From positions 632,028-696,027 of the forward strand of contig JAAOMT010000040.1 of NCBI GenBank assembly GCA_016748015.1: a stretch of 64,000 nt of DNA, written 5' to 3'. Shown here in pieces: positions 37,460 through 51,124 of the stretch (the stretch's first letter is position 1; every line of letters begins with the position of its first letter). This stretch comes from Geosiphon pyriformis (lineage: Eukaryota; Glomeromycota; Glomeromycetes; Archaeosporales; Geosiphonaceae). The translations under genes were made by a program, and so were the position numbers. A model generated the notes under the pieces. That model worked only from the letters and a program-made list of their open reading frames with translations. It did not search any database and had not been told where the DNA came from.

Positions 37460-40385
37460 TTGAAATTAAAAAACCAAATTTTGGGATTCTTGAATCAATA
37501 TTTCACTATAGATTAATTAGATACGTGTCAGTTTAAGTTTGAATTTCAGGAGAATTTTACTTATATTTCCTGAATTTATTAACCTTCCAATCTACGAAAG
37601 TATTTTTCACAAAGTTACAAAAATATAGAAAACATAAAACCAATATTATTTGATAATAAAATGATGGAAATAAGAATTGTAATGAATAATTTAAAGAATT
37701 ATAAATTTTACTTGAAAAATAAAAGGAATTAATCCTAGTTTTCCAAACAAAAATAAAAAAAGCATTTGAATGCATGCAAAAAATTTATTCATTGAAATAT
37801 CAAAGGTTTTAAAATATAACATTAAAGAATATTCTTAACGTTTGCAATCAATAGATTCTTTTTATAATATTTAAACAATTATCTTTTAAAATATAAAAAA
37901 TATAATTAATAACAGATCTAAAAACTTTAATTCATATTTATTTTCAAATTTTGTATTAATACAAAATTAATTAATAGAAAATAATAAATATATGTATAAT
38001 CATGATATATAATCAAACTTTATTTTTGTTTTTGGTTATTGACTGCAATTAAATATAAGAACTTATTTTAAAAGTTTATAATTATTATCTTATTGGCTTA
38101 TTATTTTTAATGTTTTGTTTAATTGAATACAATACCAGTTTTATATCTGGTCTTTTTATTAAAACAATTTAGATTTCGTCTATATTTATCCAAGTTACAA
38201 AAATTTAATATAAAAATGAATTTTTTAACCATAATTTGAAAACCACACTGGGAAAAACTTGATTAAAAAAGTCATTTAAATAGCTTCTATTTTTTTATGC
38301 TAAATTTATGTTAGCTCAAAAGTGATCTTTAATAATTGGTTTATATCATAGTCTGGGTGAAATTAATTTGAATTTTCAAATTCTTTGTATTTAAATTGAA
38401 TCTAAAATTAATAATATCTTCAAATCTTGCAATGACTTTAGAATTTTATATTATATATGATTTTCCAACGAAAAATTGCCATAATATGAGGAAATAATAT
38501 GACGTTCCTACTTGAAATTTTTGTTTTTGACACTTGAATTGAGATTTTTAGCTTTAAAATTAAATTGGCTAATTTACTGATTCTATTAACTAATTTTGCA
38601 TTCGATCATCTTTGTATTCGCTAAAAAATAGAAATTCTGAAATATTTTTATTTTATATATTTCTTAAGATCTTGAATCTAAATTTTGTAAAAAAATTCTT
38701 TGTAACCTATAACTTTAGTATAATTTCAATATTTCAAATTTTGTAAGATCATTTCTTAAAAAAGCTAACAGCTGGAAAAGGTCCAATAGCCTTCTTAGCG
38801 CCCCTAAAAAATTATTCAAATTCAATGATTCGATAATGTTTAAATCTAACTAGAACCTAAAGATCTTTTCGTCTTCTAATTTTTTGAATTAGAGAAAATT
38901 GAAAATAGCTTGAAGATTGATTTTTATATTTTCTTTTGAATATTTTTGACTCGAGCAAAAATTGTTTTAACATTCTTATTTTCAAAATATTTGCGAATTT
39001 CAAGGCAGGGTAAAAATGAGCTATCATAAATTCGTTAGCAAAATGTTTATCTTTAATCTTGCTGAAAGTTTACTAATCAAATAGGCATTAATATAAATTC
39101 CAATATTTAGTTTAATCTTGGAAATGTCCGAGGTTACGAATTTATCGCAGAATTTTTATGGTCTTTTTAAATTTCTTCAGATAACACAGGTTCAAATTCT
39201 TTAACTTTAAAATATTTAAACTCCTTTTATTTATATAATGTTTATGTATAATTTTAAGCTTTAATTTGAGCGAAACTTTTTCTTTCATTTAATAGTAGAA
39301 ATTTATGTTTTTTAAGATTAATGCAAAATAAAAATATACAATAAGTAAAAGTTTTCTGAGAGTAAATTTTTAACTCAAGAAATTTATCAAAAAATATTTT
39401 TACTTCTTTTGTTATCATTAGTTGTTTTGGTGATCAACTATTTCAGAATATAAACTTCATCTGCAGTTAGATAAGCTTTTTAATAATGAATTTTCTTTTT
39501 CAAAAATTATTTTTCAATAAATATAGTAAAACTATTGTCAGAATGTACTATGCATTTTTTTAAAAAAAAAATGCATTTTGAATCACAGCTGAATTCTTGG
39601 GTAAAAATGAAACCACAAATTTGATGTTTTTAATTTCTAAATATTTGATGAGGTACATCCTCCCAATAATTTTTAATTTATCTTTTTTACTGTCTATGCT
39701 TTTGAAAGGATTTTGATTTTCAAAATTTATCCTTGCTATTTATTTTAGGGTGTCTTCTCTAGAAATTATGAAATTCTTTCTTAGCTTTAGCTGTGTAAGA
39801 GATTTATTTTTCTTTTAAAAAAAAAAATGAAAAATGAAAATGAATTCGTAGGCGAAAATTTTCATCGCAGCAACGATTTTCAATTTTGTTGGGTAATGAT
39901 CTACTTTGTTGATTGTTTAATTACTATTTGTCCATAAGCACAATGTTTGAGGTTTATAGAAGTTTCGATTTAGATAATTGTCTTTGAAACGCTTCCAAGA
40001 TCCTTTCCCACAATAATAATAATATAGGAAATTTTACCTGAATAGAATCAAGATTGTATTTCAAATAATCAGGTATATTGATTGGACCAAAATAGTCTGT
40101 TTTTAGATTCTATCCCAAAGAGAGCTCAAATTTATCGTTGATTCATCAACTCAAAAAGTGACTTGCATGCATATTGCATAACAAAAAGGTTTTCTAATTG
40201 GTAATTTACTTGATAGCAATGGTTCATTATATTAATGCAGGCTGCATGTATAATTAATGACCTGCTTCAGTTAGAAATAATTATATACAGGATTTAACAA
40301 AGAGAAACTAGTCAACAATAAATTTTTTACCAGCTCTAAAACTTCTTTAAAAGCTAAAGTTTTCTCAACTTTTTTTTTCCTTAAA
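37460..40385. other. intergenic sequence between L2 and F1
   Basis: AT-rich but not AT-only. No family was recognised. A motif GAAACGCTTCCA with nearby ATCC.TTTCC at 39985-40005 recurs at 50857-50882, hinting at shared decayed sequence. Confidence 0.4.
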
Positions 40386-40390
40386 GAAAA

Positions 40391-41738
40391 ATGCTGCGAA
40401 AAAAATTCAAAACGGCGGCTAAAGTGATAGCAAAAACGTGGGTTTCTTTTTTGCAAATTTAATTTTGCAACAATATTTCTTGAACTTTAATTTTCTTTCT
40501 CCTTGGAAATATGTCTCGTATACAGTTCTTTATTCCATAAAGGCTTTAAAAGCTCACGATTTTTGAATAAAAAACCAGCTCCAGAGTTGGTTCCAGATAT
40601 TCTTGAACATATTTTTTGGATGTTGACAGAATCTTCAGAAGATGGAGTTCCAAGTCTTGAATCTTACACCAACCTTTTACACTGTATGCTGGTTAATAAA
40701 ACTTGGTGCGCTGCCGCCGCTTCTTTATTGCATAAGCATCCTTGGCGCCTTGATAGAACATATACAGTAAGAACAACGGATATGGCTTATGAACATTGCA
40801 AAATAGTTCAACTTTACCTTTCGCTGCTGAATCAAAATGAAAGATCCTTGCTCCTGGAAAAAGGAATTGAAATCCCAGAACCAAATTCTACTCCAATGTT
40901 TAATTATCCAGAGTTTGTTAAATATTTGGATTATGGTGTAATGGTTGCTTCTATCTGGACAATTTATTCAACGAGTTGTTACACTTATGACAAGAACGAA
41001 TGGGTTAGCTTGGTCGCCCGTTCTTTACTACGACTCCTCGCTGAACACTCAGGGCGATTACAATGGTTACGATGTGCACCGATGAGTTTCAGTTTCGACG
41101 AAATGTACTATTCTCTTCTAGCCGATTCCGAATTCAGTGGATTATTCTCGCCAGTACAAGGTCTGGTAATAGCAGGAAATCTTGGTGGGGATAAAAAGTT
41201 ATTTCGAATACTTGCAGAAACCTTCAGAAACCTGGTATGCTTTTAATCATTTTGAAAGCAAAAAGTTGATTTCATTTTTGATTTCTAATATGTGAAAATA
41301 TTCCTGCCTGGTTAGAATTATTTAGAAATTCGCGATTTACCACGAGCAAGAAATTGGCAAGGAGATTCTTCCTCATGGTTTTCAACAGATTTTAGCTCGA
41401 TAATCAAGTGCCAGGCTGGGCTTGAATCATTAGTCTTGAAAGAATGTGCTGGTTATTTGGGAAGTATTATCAATACAATTCCAAATCAGGCGACGACCCT
41501 TCGTGTTTTGAAGTTTATCGATTGTGATTTTCGGGGATGCAGTCCATGGGAAGGCATTGAATTATGCACAAAGCTAGAAAGAATCGAATTTGATCGGTGT
41601 ATTAACATTACTTCGCCTATGGTGAAACCTCTAAGTAAGGCGCCGTTCCCATTTCTTCGAAAAGTTATAACTTTTGCAGATCGTGATCAACCGCCAATCT
41701 GTCCAGAGCTGATGAGCTGGGCTTGCAGGTACCCTTGA
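40391..41738 (+). CDS. F1: F-box protein
   Basis: Exons 40391-40437, 40526-41234 and 41316-41738 give 392 aa. The first exon encodes MLRKKFKTAAKVIAKT, with a position-by-position counterpart in F2, which fixes the ATG. Residues about 30-85 form an F-box (APELVPDILEHIFWML ... LHCMLVNKTWCAAAASLLHKHPWR), the SKP1-binding part of SCF ubiquitin ligases. The remainder contains leucine-rich-repeat-like segments (LESLVLKECAGYLGSI, LRVLKFIDCDFRGC, LERIEFDRCINIT) that could bind substrates. F-box genes of this kind are numerous in Glomeromycotina. All splice junctions keep phase and no defect is visible. The paralogue F2 at 58138-59495 has the same three exon lengths. Confidence 0.9.
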
Positions 41739-41744
41739 AATGAA

Positions 41745-44080
41745 ATTTGAAGGTAAGTCATAGCTAGAGAATGAACAATCATGAAGAGCGTTTTGGCATT
41801 CAATTTTAAAGTTGATGAAAAGAAAATTCTTATGCTCACACTCGTAAAAAAGTCTTGTTCCTAAAATCTTGTTGAAGGGGTAATTTCAAATTTATTTGAA
41901 CACATTTGCATATTACATTAAGATTCTCATTATTTGAATCAAACTTCATTTAGAATATTTTGTAAATCATACTTTGTACAATTCGTCTGGTCGAGTAAAA
42001 AATTTTGGAAAAAGTTGAGAGTTACTTCTCTCAAAGTCTGGCAAAAATTTTACAGCTGTTGTGGATGATTTTATCTTATATTGACAAAAGCCTTTTTTTT
42101 AACTTCTTAAAATCATGTATTTACGAAAAGGGTTGAATAAAAAAAAGATAAATCAGATAAAGGATTCAAAAACGAAGAAAAACAAGTTTTTATAGTAAAA
42201 TGGAACCAATTATTTTAGAAAAAAGCTTTTGCTGCATAATTTAACTTTGAAAACCCTTTACTAAGTTAATCTTTTCCGCACAAAGTTTTTTCCTTTTTTG
42301 TCATCTATCATTTCCAAAACTCATTTTATTTAGTATTTTATACAGCCAATTACATTTCACCTTTTGATGATAATATTTCCCTTCGTTCTTAAAAATTATG
42401 GTTTCAATTTTGTGAGTTTAGCTATATTTAATTTGTGAAAAAAAGAAATTTCCCTAAAATTCTAAACCTGGAAGCACAATGGGGTTTCAATGTTTATTAA
42501 TAATTTGACTGCTGGATTCACCAATATAAACCAGCATCGAGTTAAAATGAAAATTCAACCAACTTAGATCAACATGCTTGAATACTAATTTGTTTAGCTG
42601 TATGAATGCACTATTCTTTATCAAAGCCAATTGAGAAAACGAGTTTGATTTCAAATACTTGTATTAAGCTTTCAAAAGGAGTAAAACATTGGGATTCTTT
42701 TTATAAAAAGATTTGGGCCTTGAAGTTTGAATTGCCTTAATTTAAAAATTGGAGCGATTTCGGCTAAAATTATCATGTTTAAGATTACAGTAGGAAAAGA
42801 AATATTTCATTACTATTTATGATAAAATTTTACATTAATTTTTTTAAATCAACTAGCTATTTAAACAAAGTTTAGTAAATTTTATATTTTTGACAATCGG
42901 TTTTGGTTAATATATAACCTTTTTTTGAACACAAATGATCTATTAAGCTAAAAAAAATTAAGTCAGATATCATTAAAGTTTTAATTCAAAGGAACATAAA
43001 AAATTAAATTTTCGATCATGAGTCTCAGTTTAAAACTTCCCTTTTTGTAATTTTCTTATTAAAATTTGCTTTAAGGTTTGTTCAATATAAATTAGTAAAA
43101 AAATTATTTTTATTTTGACTTTTTTTTTCAATGTTATAAATAGCTATTTCCACTTCATAATAAGTGAAAGTTTCTTATGTTACAGTTTGAGTTAAATATG
43201 TAAAAAAAACTTTAATTTCTAATAGAAAAACAAAAAAATCTTTTTTTACTCTTAAACACAAAAGAATAAATGAAAATAATTATTAATTTTAAGATATTAT
43301 TGAATGATTATACTTTCATATACAGACCAAATTTACATAAGAATAATAAGCATTCATTTTTATAAATAGAATAATATTATAAAATTTACTAAAGCACTCT
43401 ATTATATAAATGGTACATATTTTTTTACTAAACTGTGGAGTAAAACTTTATTTGTAAGAAATATATCTAACTAAATATGTAACCAATTATATTAGCATTG
43501 AAATTTTCTCGAATAAGAACTACCCTTAATAATTCAAAATAAGTTGAAAACTTGAAAGAAAAAATGGTTACCAAGTAACAAACTTTAAATAATTTTTTCA
43601 AACCCCTTATTTATAAAATCCAAATCAATAATTAATTTCTATTGAAAAGCTAAATATTTTCCAAAGATAACGAATAATAATAGTTACCCTCCTTTTTCGG
43701 TATTTTCTTGTCTCATTTTCACCTCTCTCAAATATGGTTATTTGAATAGAAATGAGCTTTTTAGTAAAGATTTTCAAGAACAAAATGGTGCATTTCCTAA
43801 TATATACAGGCTGTGAACGTTTAATTATGGAAATACCATTGTGTATGTTTTCTTTGTTAGCCTAATTAAAAATTTTCGTCAGGTGGCCTTGGTTCTATGG
43901 TGATTTTTTTCATGAGAACTGTAACTAAAAATAGCTAAATTTAATTTATAGTTGTGTTTGAATTTTTGATTTTTCTGAAAATAAAAGATTTAAGAGATTT
44001 AAAATTATGGAAAACAGAAAAAACCAACCAAATAACCCCATTTAAAAAATCGATTGCAAAGAAAAATAAATAAAATTTTC
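41745..44080. other. intergenic sequence between F1 and S2
   Basis: AT-rich with no supported gene. It contains dispersed repeat copy B (42875-43075). The last about 80 bases share motifs with the S1 upstream region. Confidence 0.45.
42875..43075 (+). repeat. dispersed repeat, copy B
   Basis: Same ordered blocks as 3835-3990 (AAATTTTATATTTTTGACAA, AAGTCAGATATCA, then CATAAAAAA and GATCATG). Copy B carries an extra about 40-base segment between the first two blocks. Confidence 0.5.
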
Positions 44081-44086
44081 TTGAAA

Positions 44087-47000
44087 ATGAGACAATTTTT
44101 CTCAGCTACTTATTTTAATAATTACCTCTTGATTATCTTCACATACCTAGGTTATTTTGTTTCAATTAGTAAGAGTTCTTCATTACCATTAATGAATCAA
44201 ACGTTATATTTAATCGATTTGGAGGAATTTAATAAGACACTTGATATACCCATGATGCAGCAAGATAAAACAATCATACTTCAATACTATGGAGATAATC
44301 ATGTCTCATTCCTTAATTTTACACGAAACAACACAGTTTCTCTAAATGAAGATAAAAATTATGGAAACGACAGTGAAATATATAGGATTTATCCTCTTAC
44401 CTCTAATTATCTTTTAGTTCAATATTTAGGTGAAAAGTTGGGCAAATTATTTTCATGGAATGGAACATTAATTCAAAGGTTTTTTTTAATAATATAAGAT
44501 AAATCTGCTTAATTTTTAAAAAAAAAATTATATTGACAATGTATACTCTTTATCCAGTGATATAAATATAGTTGAAGGGATAATAAACCAATTTCAATGG
44601 TCTCTTTTAACAAGAAATATCCAAGAAGATAAAAATTTCCTTTGGATTAATGAATTATATAATACCACGGAAATAGAATGGACTATTTTTAATGCACCGT
44701 AAGTTATCACACAGTATATATATATGGATTTCAATATAATAATCTCACATATTTAATTTTTCTTTAGAACTTTACTCCAAGGAAAATATCGAACCAACAC
44801 ATGGTCCTAAAAAGCTTAAATTGAAAGAGAATTCGATGAGTTCTTCTTCAAGATCCTTTACCACAATTGATGGGGGCTTTGGATTAGCATATATTTTTGA
44901 ATTTCATTCCAGTATAAACATGAAAAGTCATTCAATATATGTCACATTTTGGGAGCCAGAAACAGCTGATTTTGGTCCTCATTTTCTGCTTTATCAAAAT
45001 GATGGAAATTATGACAGGATGGTGCTTACCGGATGTAGTGCTCAAATGAATGGTGCTGTGGGTTATTATTGTCAGCTACACGGATATGAAATTGAAAACG
45101 ATCAACAAATCCAAATATCATTTCTTCGAAGTGGAGCAGTGATAAAATATGACATGATATATAATAAAAGGGTATATGATAATAATATTACACTGCCTTA
45201 TGGTGGATCATTAACTGGAACCCCTATAAAAGAAGACAACGTACTAGTTTTAAAACTATATGATCAAAATGGAGTCCAGAATGACTCATGGAATATTTCG
45301 AATTGGAATTGGGAAAGTGATCTTACGGAAGCTGGTTTTACTGTCTTACCAAACAATACTTTCTGGGCTGCTACATTAGGAAAAGACAATGTTACAGTAT
45401 ACACTAAGAATCTACCATATTTCTCAATACAAGGTTAGTAAGATTGAATACAATGGAGAAATTGGTGATGTTTTTGGCATATTCTCATGGGTTGTTAATA
45501 TTTTATTTATATAGACACTGGGTATGAAAATTTTTTTATCGAAACTACTTCCCCTTCTCGCGGTAGCCAGATTCAATTGGGTTTAAAACAAATAAACATT
45601 ACTTATTTCAACAAGATCTCATTATCAAATAATAATATTTCTATTTATCAAATAAATGATACTGAACCAATTCTGAGGCAAAGTGTGCCTGCAAAGAATT
45701 GTCGTGTGGAACCGGATCATAAAACTATTACAGTGGATGTTTTTGAAAGTACATTTAATCAACCTGATCAAGAATATTTTATTGTCATCGATAATAATTT
45801 TGTGAAAGATTCACAGTATAATGAAGCCATTATTGGAATACGTGGAAACATTTGGCGTTTTAAAACAAGTATTTGGTTTTTTTTTTTGGTTTTTTTCTCT
45901 GAAAAATTTATTTTAAAAAAGATTAATTATTCATTCCTTCCGTTAAATGCTTTTAGAGGCACAAAAAAGCGTTCACGCAGGTGAGAAGTTACATTGGTTT
46001 TTTTCTATTAAATTTCAAAATATCATTATCTAATTAAAATATATCATGGTTTTCGATGATTTTAAGCTACCCTAATTGGACTCTTGCGTCTGAATAGAGA
46101 TGGAACTACAAATTTCACCAAATGTAAAAACGAACATGAATTTTTCAGAATGCTTCAAGATCAATTATCTTTTACAATTCCAGTTGAAAGGAATCATATC
46201 AGAATTATTGACCATAAGACTGATAAATCAAAATCGGAATCAACAAACCAGGAAATATTACGACTTCAGATCTCTTCAACAAGTGATCGTAGAAATCCAA
46301 CAGAAATCGCAAATGATCTCGATATAATGATCAAGAGTAAATGGTTTAATCCCATTAGCATTCATTCACATACGTGTTTTTTAGATGAAACTTTTGGTTT
46401 CCAAGTTAAACGTGAATAAGCATAATTTAATTTTCAACATTGAATTTCTATCAACTTACACATCATCTAATACTTTTTTCTTTAGATGATCCTTGGGAAG
46501 AAAACAAATTTAACTTAATTGGAATTGCTATTATCGTAATAATAATAATTGCTCTATATTTAATAGGAAAAAAGAAAAATCCAAAGGTATCGTATTTTTT
46601 TGCGACTCCATTTTAGCAATTTAGTTTTAAATTTTAATAATTGATAAATTTTATTCATTTAGGGTAATAGTTTTGCAATTGTTTCCGTTATATTGATTTT
46701 GGTCGATATTATATTAGATATCACATTCATTATGAAATATGGAAAAGATGTGGAATTTTTATATTTACCAAGGTAGTTAATTTTTAACTTTTTAATTTGT
46801 TGAGGAAAAAAAAAAGCAATTATAATTAATTATCATATTTTTTTTGATCAGTATTGCTTTTCTAGCTATACCTTTTCTTTTTAATAGTGGACTAGCAGCA
46901 TATATCATAATCATAGAAATTATCACCAATGATGAATATGTTTTATGGTTTCGGCAATATTCAAAACTTGCTTCTTTATTTACTTTACTCTCTGCTGCTG

Positions 47001-47399
47001 ATATCGACGCTCTAAATCTCTTATACTCAAAGTATGGCAACTTTGGTCTTTTTCATGCTCCAATTTCTAAAAGAGTAGAAGATGTAATCTTCTGGGGTAG
47101 TACCATCAATTTCTTTATTGAGGATATTCCACAATTTATAATTCAGGTTTGTTTACAAAGATGTGGACTTTTTAAAAAGTTTTATGTTTGATTGAATCAA
47201 ATATCTTATTATTATTATTATCAATTAGGTGATTTACCATCAAAACACCTTCCCCTATGACATTATTCCTTTAATGAGTCTTATTATGAGCTCAATAATC
47301 TTGACAATTAATTTAATTACTCGATTTTATTACATCTTGATTTGGTTCAATGTTCAAACCAGTTGTTCATCAGTTAAACGCCAGGAAACGAATGAATAA
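44087..47399 (+). pseudogene. S2: paralogue of S1 with a single-base frameshift in exon 3
   Basis: Ten exons parallel S1: 44087-44478, 44558-44698, 44768-45433, 45515-45868, 45957-45980, 46067-46411, 46486-46586, 46663-46772, 46852-47146 and 47229-47399. Exons 5-9 have exactly the S1 lengths (24, 345, 101, 110 and 295 nt). The product would have a signal peptide, glycosylated ectodomain, Big_5/SbsA-like domain (exon 4), SEA-like segment (exon 6) and five membrane helices with IEDIPQFIIQ. In exon 3, between about 44770 and 44795, one extra base relative to S1 shifts the frame: the exon 2 frame ends at TAA 44808-44810, while S1-like sequence (GPKKLKLKEN) continues in the next frame. The sum of exon lengths is one base over a multiple of three. 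Apart from this the copy is intact, so it is either a very young pseudogene or contains an assembly error. Confidence 0.82.
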
Positions 47400-48550
47400 A
47401 TGAATTAAATATAAAATGTCATGTGATTGTAAAATTAATATTATTTGGTTCTGTGAAATTATTATTAATAATATTTAAATAAATAAGGTAATAATTTTTT
47501 AATATTTATAAAATATTATTCAAATTAATATTAAGATTAAAATGTGAAATATATAATATATTTTAAATCATTTTCATTCAAATATATAAAGATTTTAAAA
47601 ATATGTAGAAAAATTCAATTTTTAAAATTTTTATTAAATTAGAAAATAATAATTTTTTTCTCAAGGTTAAGATGAAAACTTTTTTTTTAATTATTTAATT
47701 ACTGTCTTGTAACTTGATGAGTTTATGAAATTGTAAATCTCTTAATTATAGTGATAATATCATAGTTTCGATGTTGTTTTCAGAATTAATTATTCTTTTT
47801 TTTATTCTATAATGTTCTTTATTATCATGAATTGGTACAAGAATTTTTTATTTTAAGCTTTTTTTTTATGAATTAGAAAGTTAATAAGTCCAATCTGAAT
47901 TTTTAAATTGTGGGCTCCTATAATTTTTCGAGTGAAATATTTCTTAACTCTATTCTTATATTAAAAAGCTCAATTTGACTTTATTTACCTTATTTAATGT
48001 TTTTAATTGAAAAATATTTTAATACAAATCCTATTTCCGTTTACTGAAAGACAAGAAATTTACAATTGATTTAAAATTCATAAAAAAAATTTAAATTATC
48101 AGATGTATTATGACTCTTAACGGTGTAAATCTTTTAAAACTCTTAATCTAACTTGTCAACCAAGACTTTACGCGAATTTTTCTCTTATTTATCTACCTTT
48201 TTACTTTTATAAACTAAATTTTCAAAAGCAAGAGACGATCAAGAAAAAGAAACAAGATGTTACTGGAAACTTTTTGATGAGATTGAATGAAGGCTTAATT
48301 AATGAAAAAATTTGACTAATCTATCTGAAATTTTTTCAATCGCGGGAACGATACGCTATGAATAGCATTTAACATGAGTCTAATTGCTTGTATAAGTAAT
48401 ATTGAGTTCTAAACATGATTTTTTGTAAAAAATAACAATGTATGAGACCATATCAAACTAACTCATTGCAGAAAGTTTTTTCGTATAAAGAATTAAATAG
48501 AATAATTAGAAATGAACGTTTGCAAACCATTCCGACTATACTTTCTCAAT
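47400..48550. other. intergenic sequence downstream of S2
   Basis: AT-rich 3' flank. I recognise no gene. Confidence 0.45.
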
Positions 48551-48559
48551 TTGATTTAT

Positions 48560-49190
48560 GAATGTCAAACGATCCTAACCCTATTTTACGCCGAATCCTT
48601 CGGATTTGTTTTCGATACTTTCCTCCTCATACAATATTATACATTACAAAAATAGCACTAAAACTAATTAAAACTCCAATGACTACCAGGCTCATGGGAA
48701 AATTTTTTAATTTGTACAATTATTGATGAGATTACGTTTTGGGAGCCATTTGGGTTGGAATTTCAGAATTCATTTTGGCTGCTATTATTGAAATTGCTAT
48801 TTCCATTATTTATTTTTGATAAGTTGGAATTTCTAATAATTAACACTTTCCCCAAGAATTTTACTATTAATATCGCTGTTATTATACCCGTTATTTTTAG
48901 ATTTTTTGACGATTTGAAAACTTGGAATGATTATCACGAGAACGTAATTATTTCAAAAGTCTACTTCCAGTATTTATATCTTTTTTTCCTAACTATTTTA
49001 ATAAAATTTATATTTTTGCTATTAAACTTCTCTTCTTTCATGATTTTGCTTAATTTTTTCTCTTTTGATTTCCCATTTTTTGATGGTATCAAACCTTTCC
49101 ACATTTTCCTATTTTAGCTAGTTAGATGTTGATGATAATCTTCTTAACACTATTCACATTTACAACCAAAATTTTGTTCTTTGGAAGAGG
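48560..49190 (+). pseudogene. possible anoctamin (TMEM16)-like relic
   Basis: The frame at 48755-49117 encodes hydrophobic segments around FFDDLKTWNDYHENVIISKV and YFQYLYLFFLTILIKFIFLL. This resembles the anoctamin/Ist2 region where an LT-WENH-T---YE--L--K-F-F-F stretch joins two membrane helices. Just upstream (about 48590-48690) another frame reads RRILRICFRYFPP and IALKLIKTPMTTRLMG. Stops and frame changes prevent any full gene. The assignment rests on one motif and is tentative; it may be another membrane protein. Confidence 0.35.
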
Positions 49191-49194
49191 AGCA

Positions 49195-51000
49195 TCAACA
49201 ATTTAATACGTCAAAAAGAATTTAATAATCCAAACATTTTGATTTAAAGTCGTGGAAATAGGAGTTGAATAATTAGCACACTTTTTTTATATTTTCATCA
49301 TCAGAAACATTGGTTAACAACTTTACTCAATAAATATATTGAATTGATTCAAAACATTTAAAATTTCATAAAAATTTCATATATTCTTTATACAATTTTA
49401 CCAAAATTTTTTTAGCTTTTGCTTGTAATGTATTTAATAAAAATATTACCTGATAATTAATAGATTTTTAAAACCATCATATTATTTTGTTTATCTTGTT
49501 TAAATTGATTTTCTTATGTTTCAAATACTAAAAAACAAAATTTTCAAAGTTTACAATTGTTTTTTAAGCACATCACTTGAATTAAAATGATGTGCTTAAA
49601 AATTATAATATAATTATACAATTTTTTTTAAATATATGAACTTTGGAAATTTTATTATTTCTTGCTATGATAAAATTTTCAAAAATAATTCTAATCATAT
49701 AAAAATTTTAGTACTTTTATAATTTAACTTTGAAAAGAAAATATTTATTTTTATCAAATATTATTGTCCTTGTTAGTAATACTTTTATTATTCATTTTGA
49801 AAGAAATAATGCTAGTAAAAAATTCCCAAAGCAAATTAAATTGTCCTCGATTTTCACACTATAAATTTTGAATATGCTTTTCCATGATATTATGTTGATA
49901 TATAGTGGTAAATGACTTTTTTCTGCTGAATGTATTCAAATATTTCTTAAAATCATTTTCACATTCAAATATATGTTAATCTTTTTATAAGAAAATTTCA
50001 GTCAATAATTTTCATGTGAAATTGAATCCAGAACCCAGAAGCCTGAAATATTAAAATTTAACAAATGTCTCGTTTGCAGAGCTGATGAGGATTTCAGTAA
50101 ATTATCATGTACTGTTTCTTGAAACGTTCCATTCAAATTCTTTCTAACAGTTTTTAATATTTTAATGTTATTCATTTTCATTAAAGGTAAGAATTTTTTG
50201 AAAAAATTCCAGAATCTTTTTGATCTCTCGTTATTATTAAGATCTGTGTGTGTAAATTTAAAATTTAGAATTAAGGAATTTTTCAAAAACAGGTTTGTTA
50301 CAAATACATTTAAAAAAATTCTTTTTCACTCCCTATATAGCTGTGTTGACACTTTAACTAAGAGAAATGGGATCATTAATGTCAAAATGAGCTTTTTAAT
50401 TGGGTAAAGATCTGCTAATGTAATGGAATTTTCTGCAATTATCAATGCACTATCTTTAAACCTCTTGATTAAATTTAAAATCATTTGGAAGGCATCTATA
50501 GGAAAAATCTTTATGGAATCGGTTTATTTCGTTCAAAGAGCATATATCGGGTTTTTTCTTTCTCGCTTATCATTTGACAAACAAGAAATGTAAGCGCGGT
50601 ATATAGTATCTAATTCATCAGGAGAATTTAATTTAAAAGTACAAGCCAGAAACGTAATTTCAATCGTCAAGATGCAAGAACATTTAGCTTAAAAATAAAA
50701 AACTGGTCTCTGAGCTAATCCATTCTTGATCTTCATAATAAACAAAAAGAACAATCTAAATGACAGACTTCGATAGAGGGTGAGATTCATATTATTTATT
50801 TGGACCATTAATGAGCGGATAAGATTTTTTTAGTTAAAGCTTTGTACGATGATTCCAGGAAACGCTTCCATATCCTTTTCCTATCAATTAATTTTTCAAC
50901 TCAATATGAGCGATATGAAATGTCAAAGTATTAGTCTTTGAAAAGCAGGTATGAGTCTTTGGCTAAAATCTAACCTCTCAGGGTTGATACAGAAATAAGA
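49195..51000. other. intergenic sequence
   Basis: AT-rich. The minus frame at 50002-50286 and the overlapping plus frame at 50165-50407 have some normal composition, but no motif and no linked exons. Sequence at 50857-50882 resembles 39985-40005. Confidence 0.4.
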
Positions 51001-51006
51001 GTACTG

Positions 51007-51040
51007 TATATATATATATGTATATATATATATATAAAGG
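51007..51040 (+). promoter_or_regulatory. (TA)n tract ending in a TATA-like element
   Basis: A TA dinucleotide run at 51007-51036 ends in TATATAAAGG, 85-95 bases upstream of the ATG at 51125. It is plausibly the core promoter of the secreted Lys-rich protein gene. Confidence 0.4.
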
Positions 51041-51124
51041 ACGAATTGCACGAAATGATCTTTAATCAAAGAATTCATCCTTTAATTCACTTGTTTTTGC
51101 TAAGCTGTTTGGCAAAATAACAGG

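Noticed and set aside
44054-44086. Upstream extension of S2 to a TTG at 44054
   Set aside because: No ATG, and S1 aligns from the ATG at 44087, directly before the signal peptide.
46792-47040. Minus-strand frame opposite S2 exon 9
   Set aside because: Antisense shadow; the plus-strand exon has the same length and protein as in S1.
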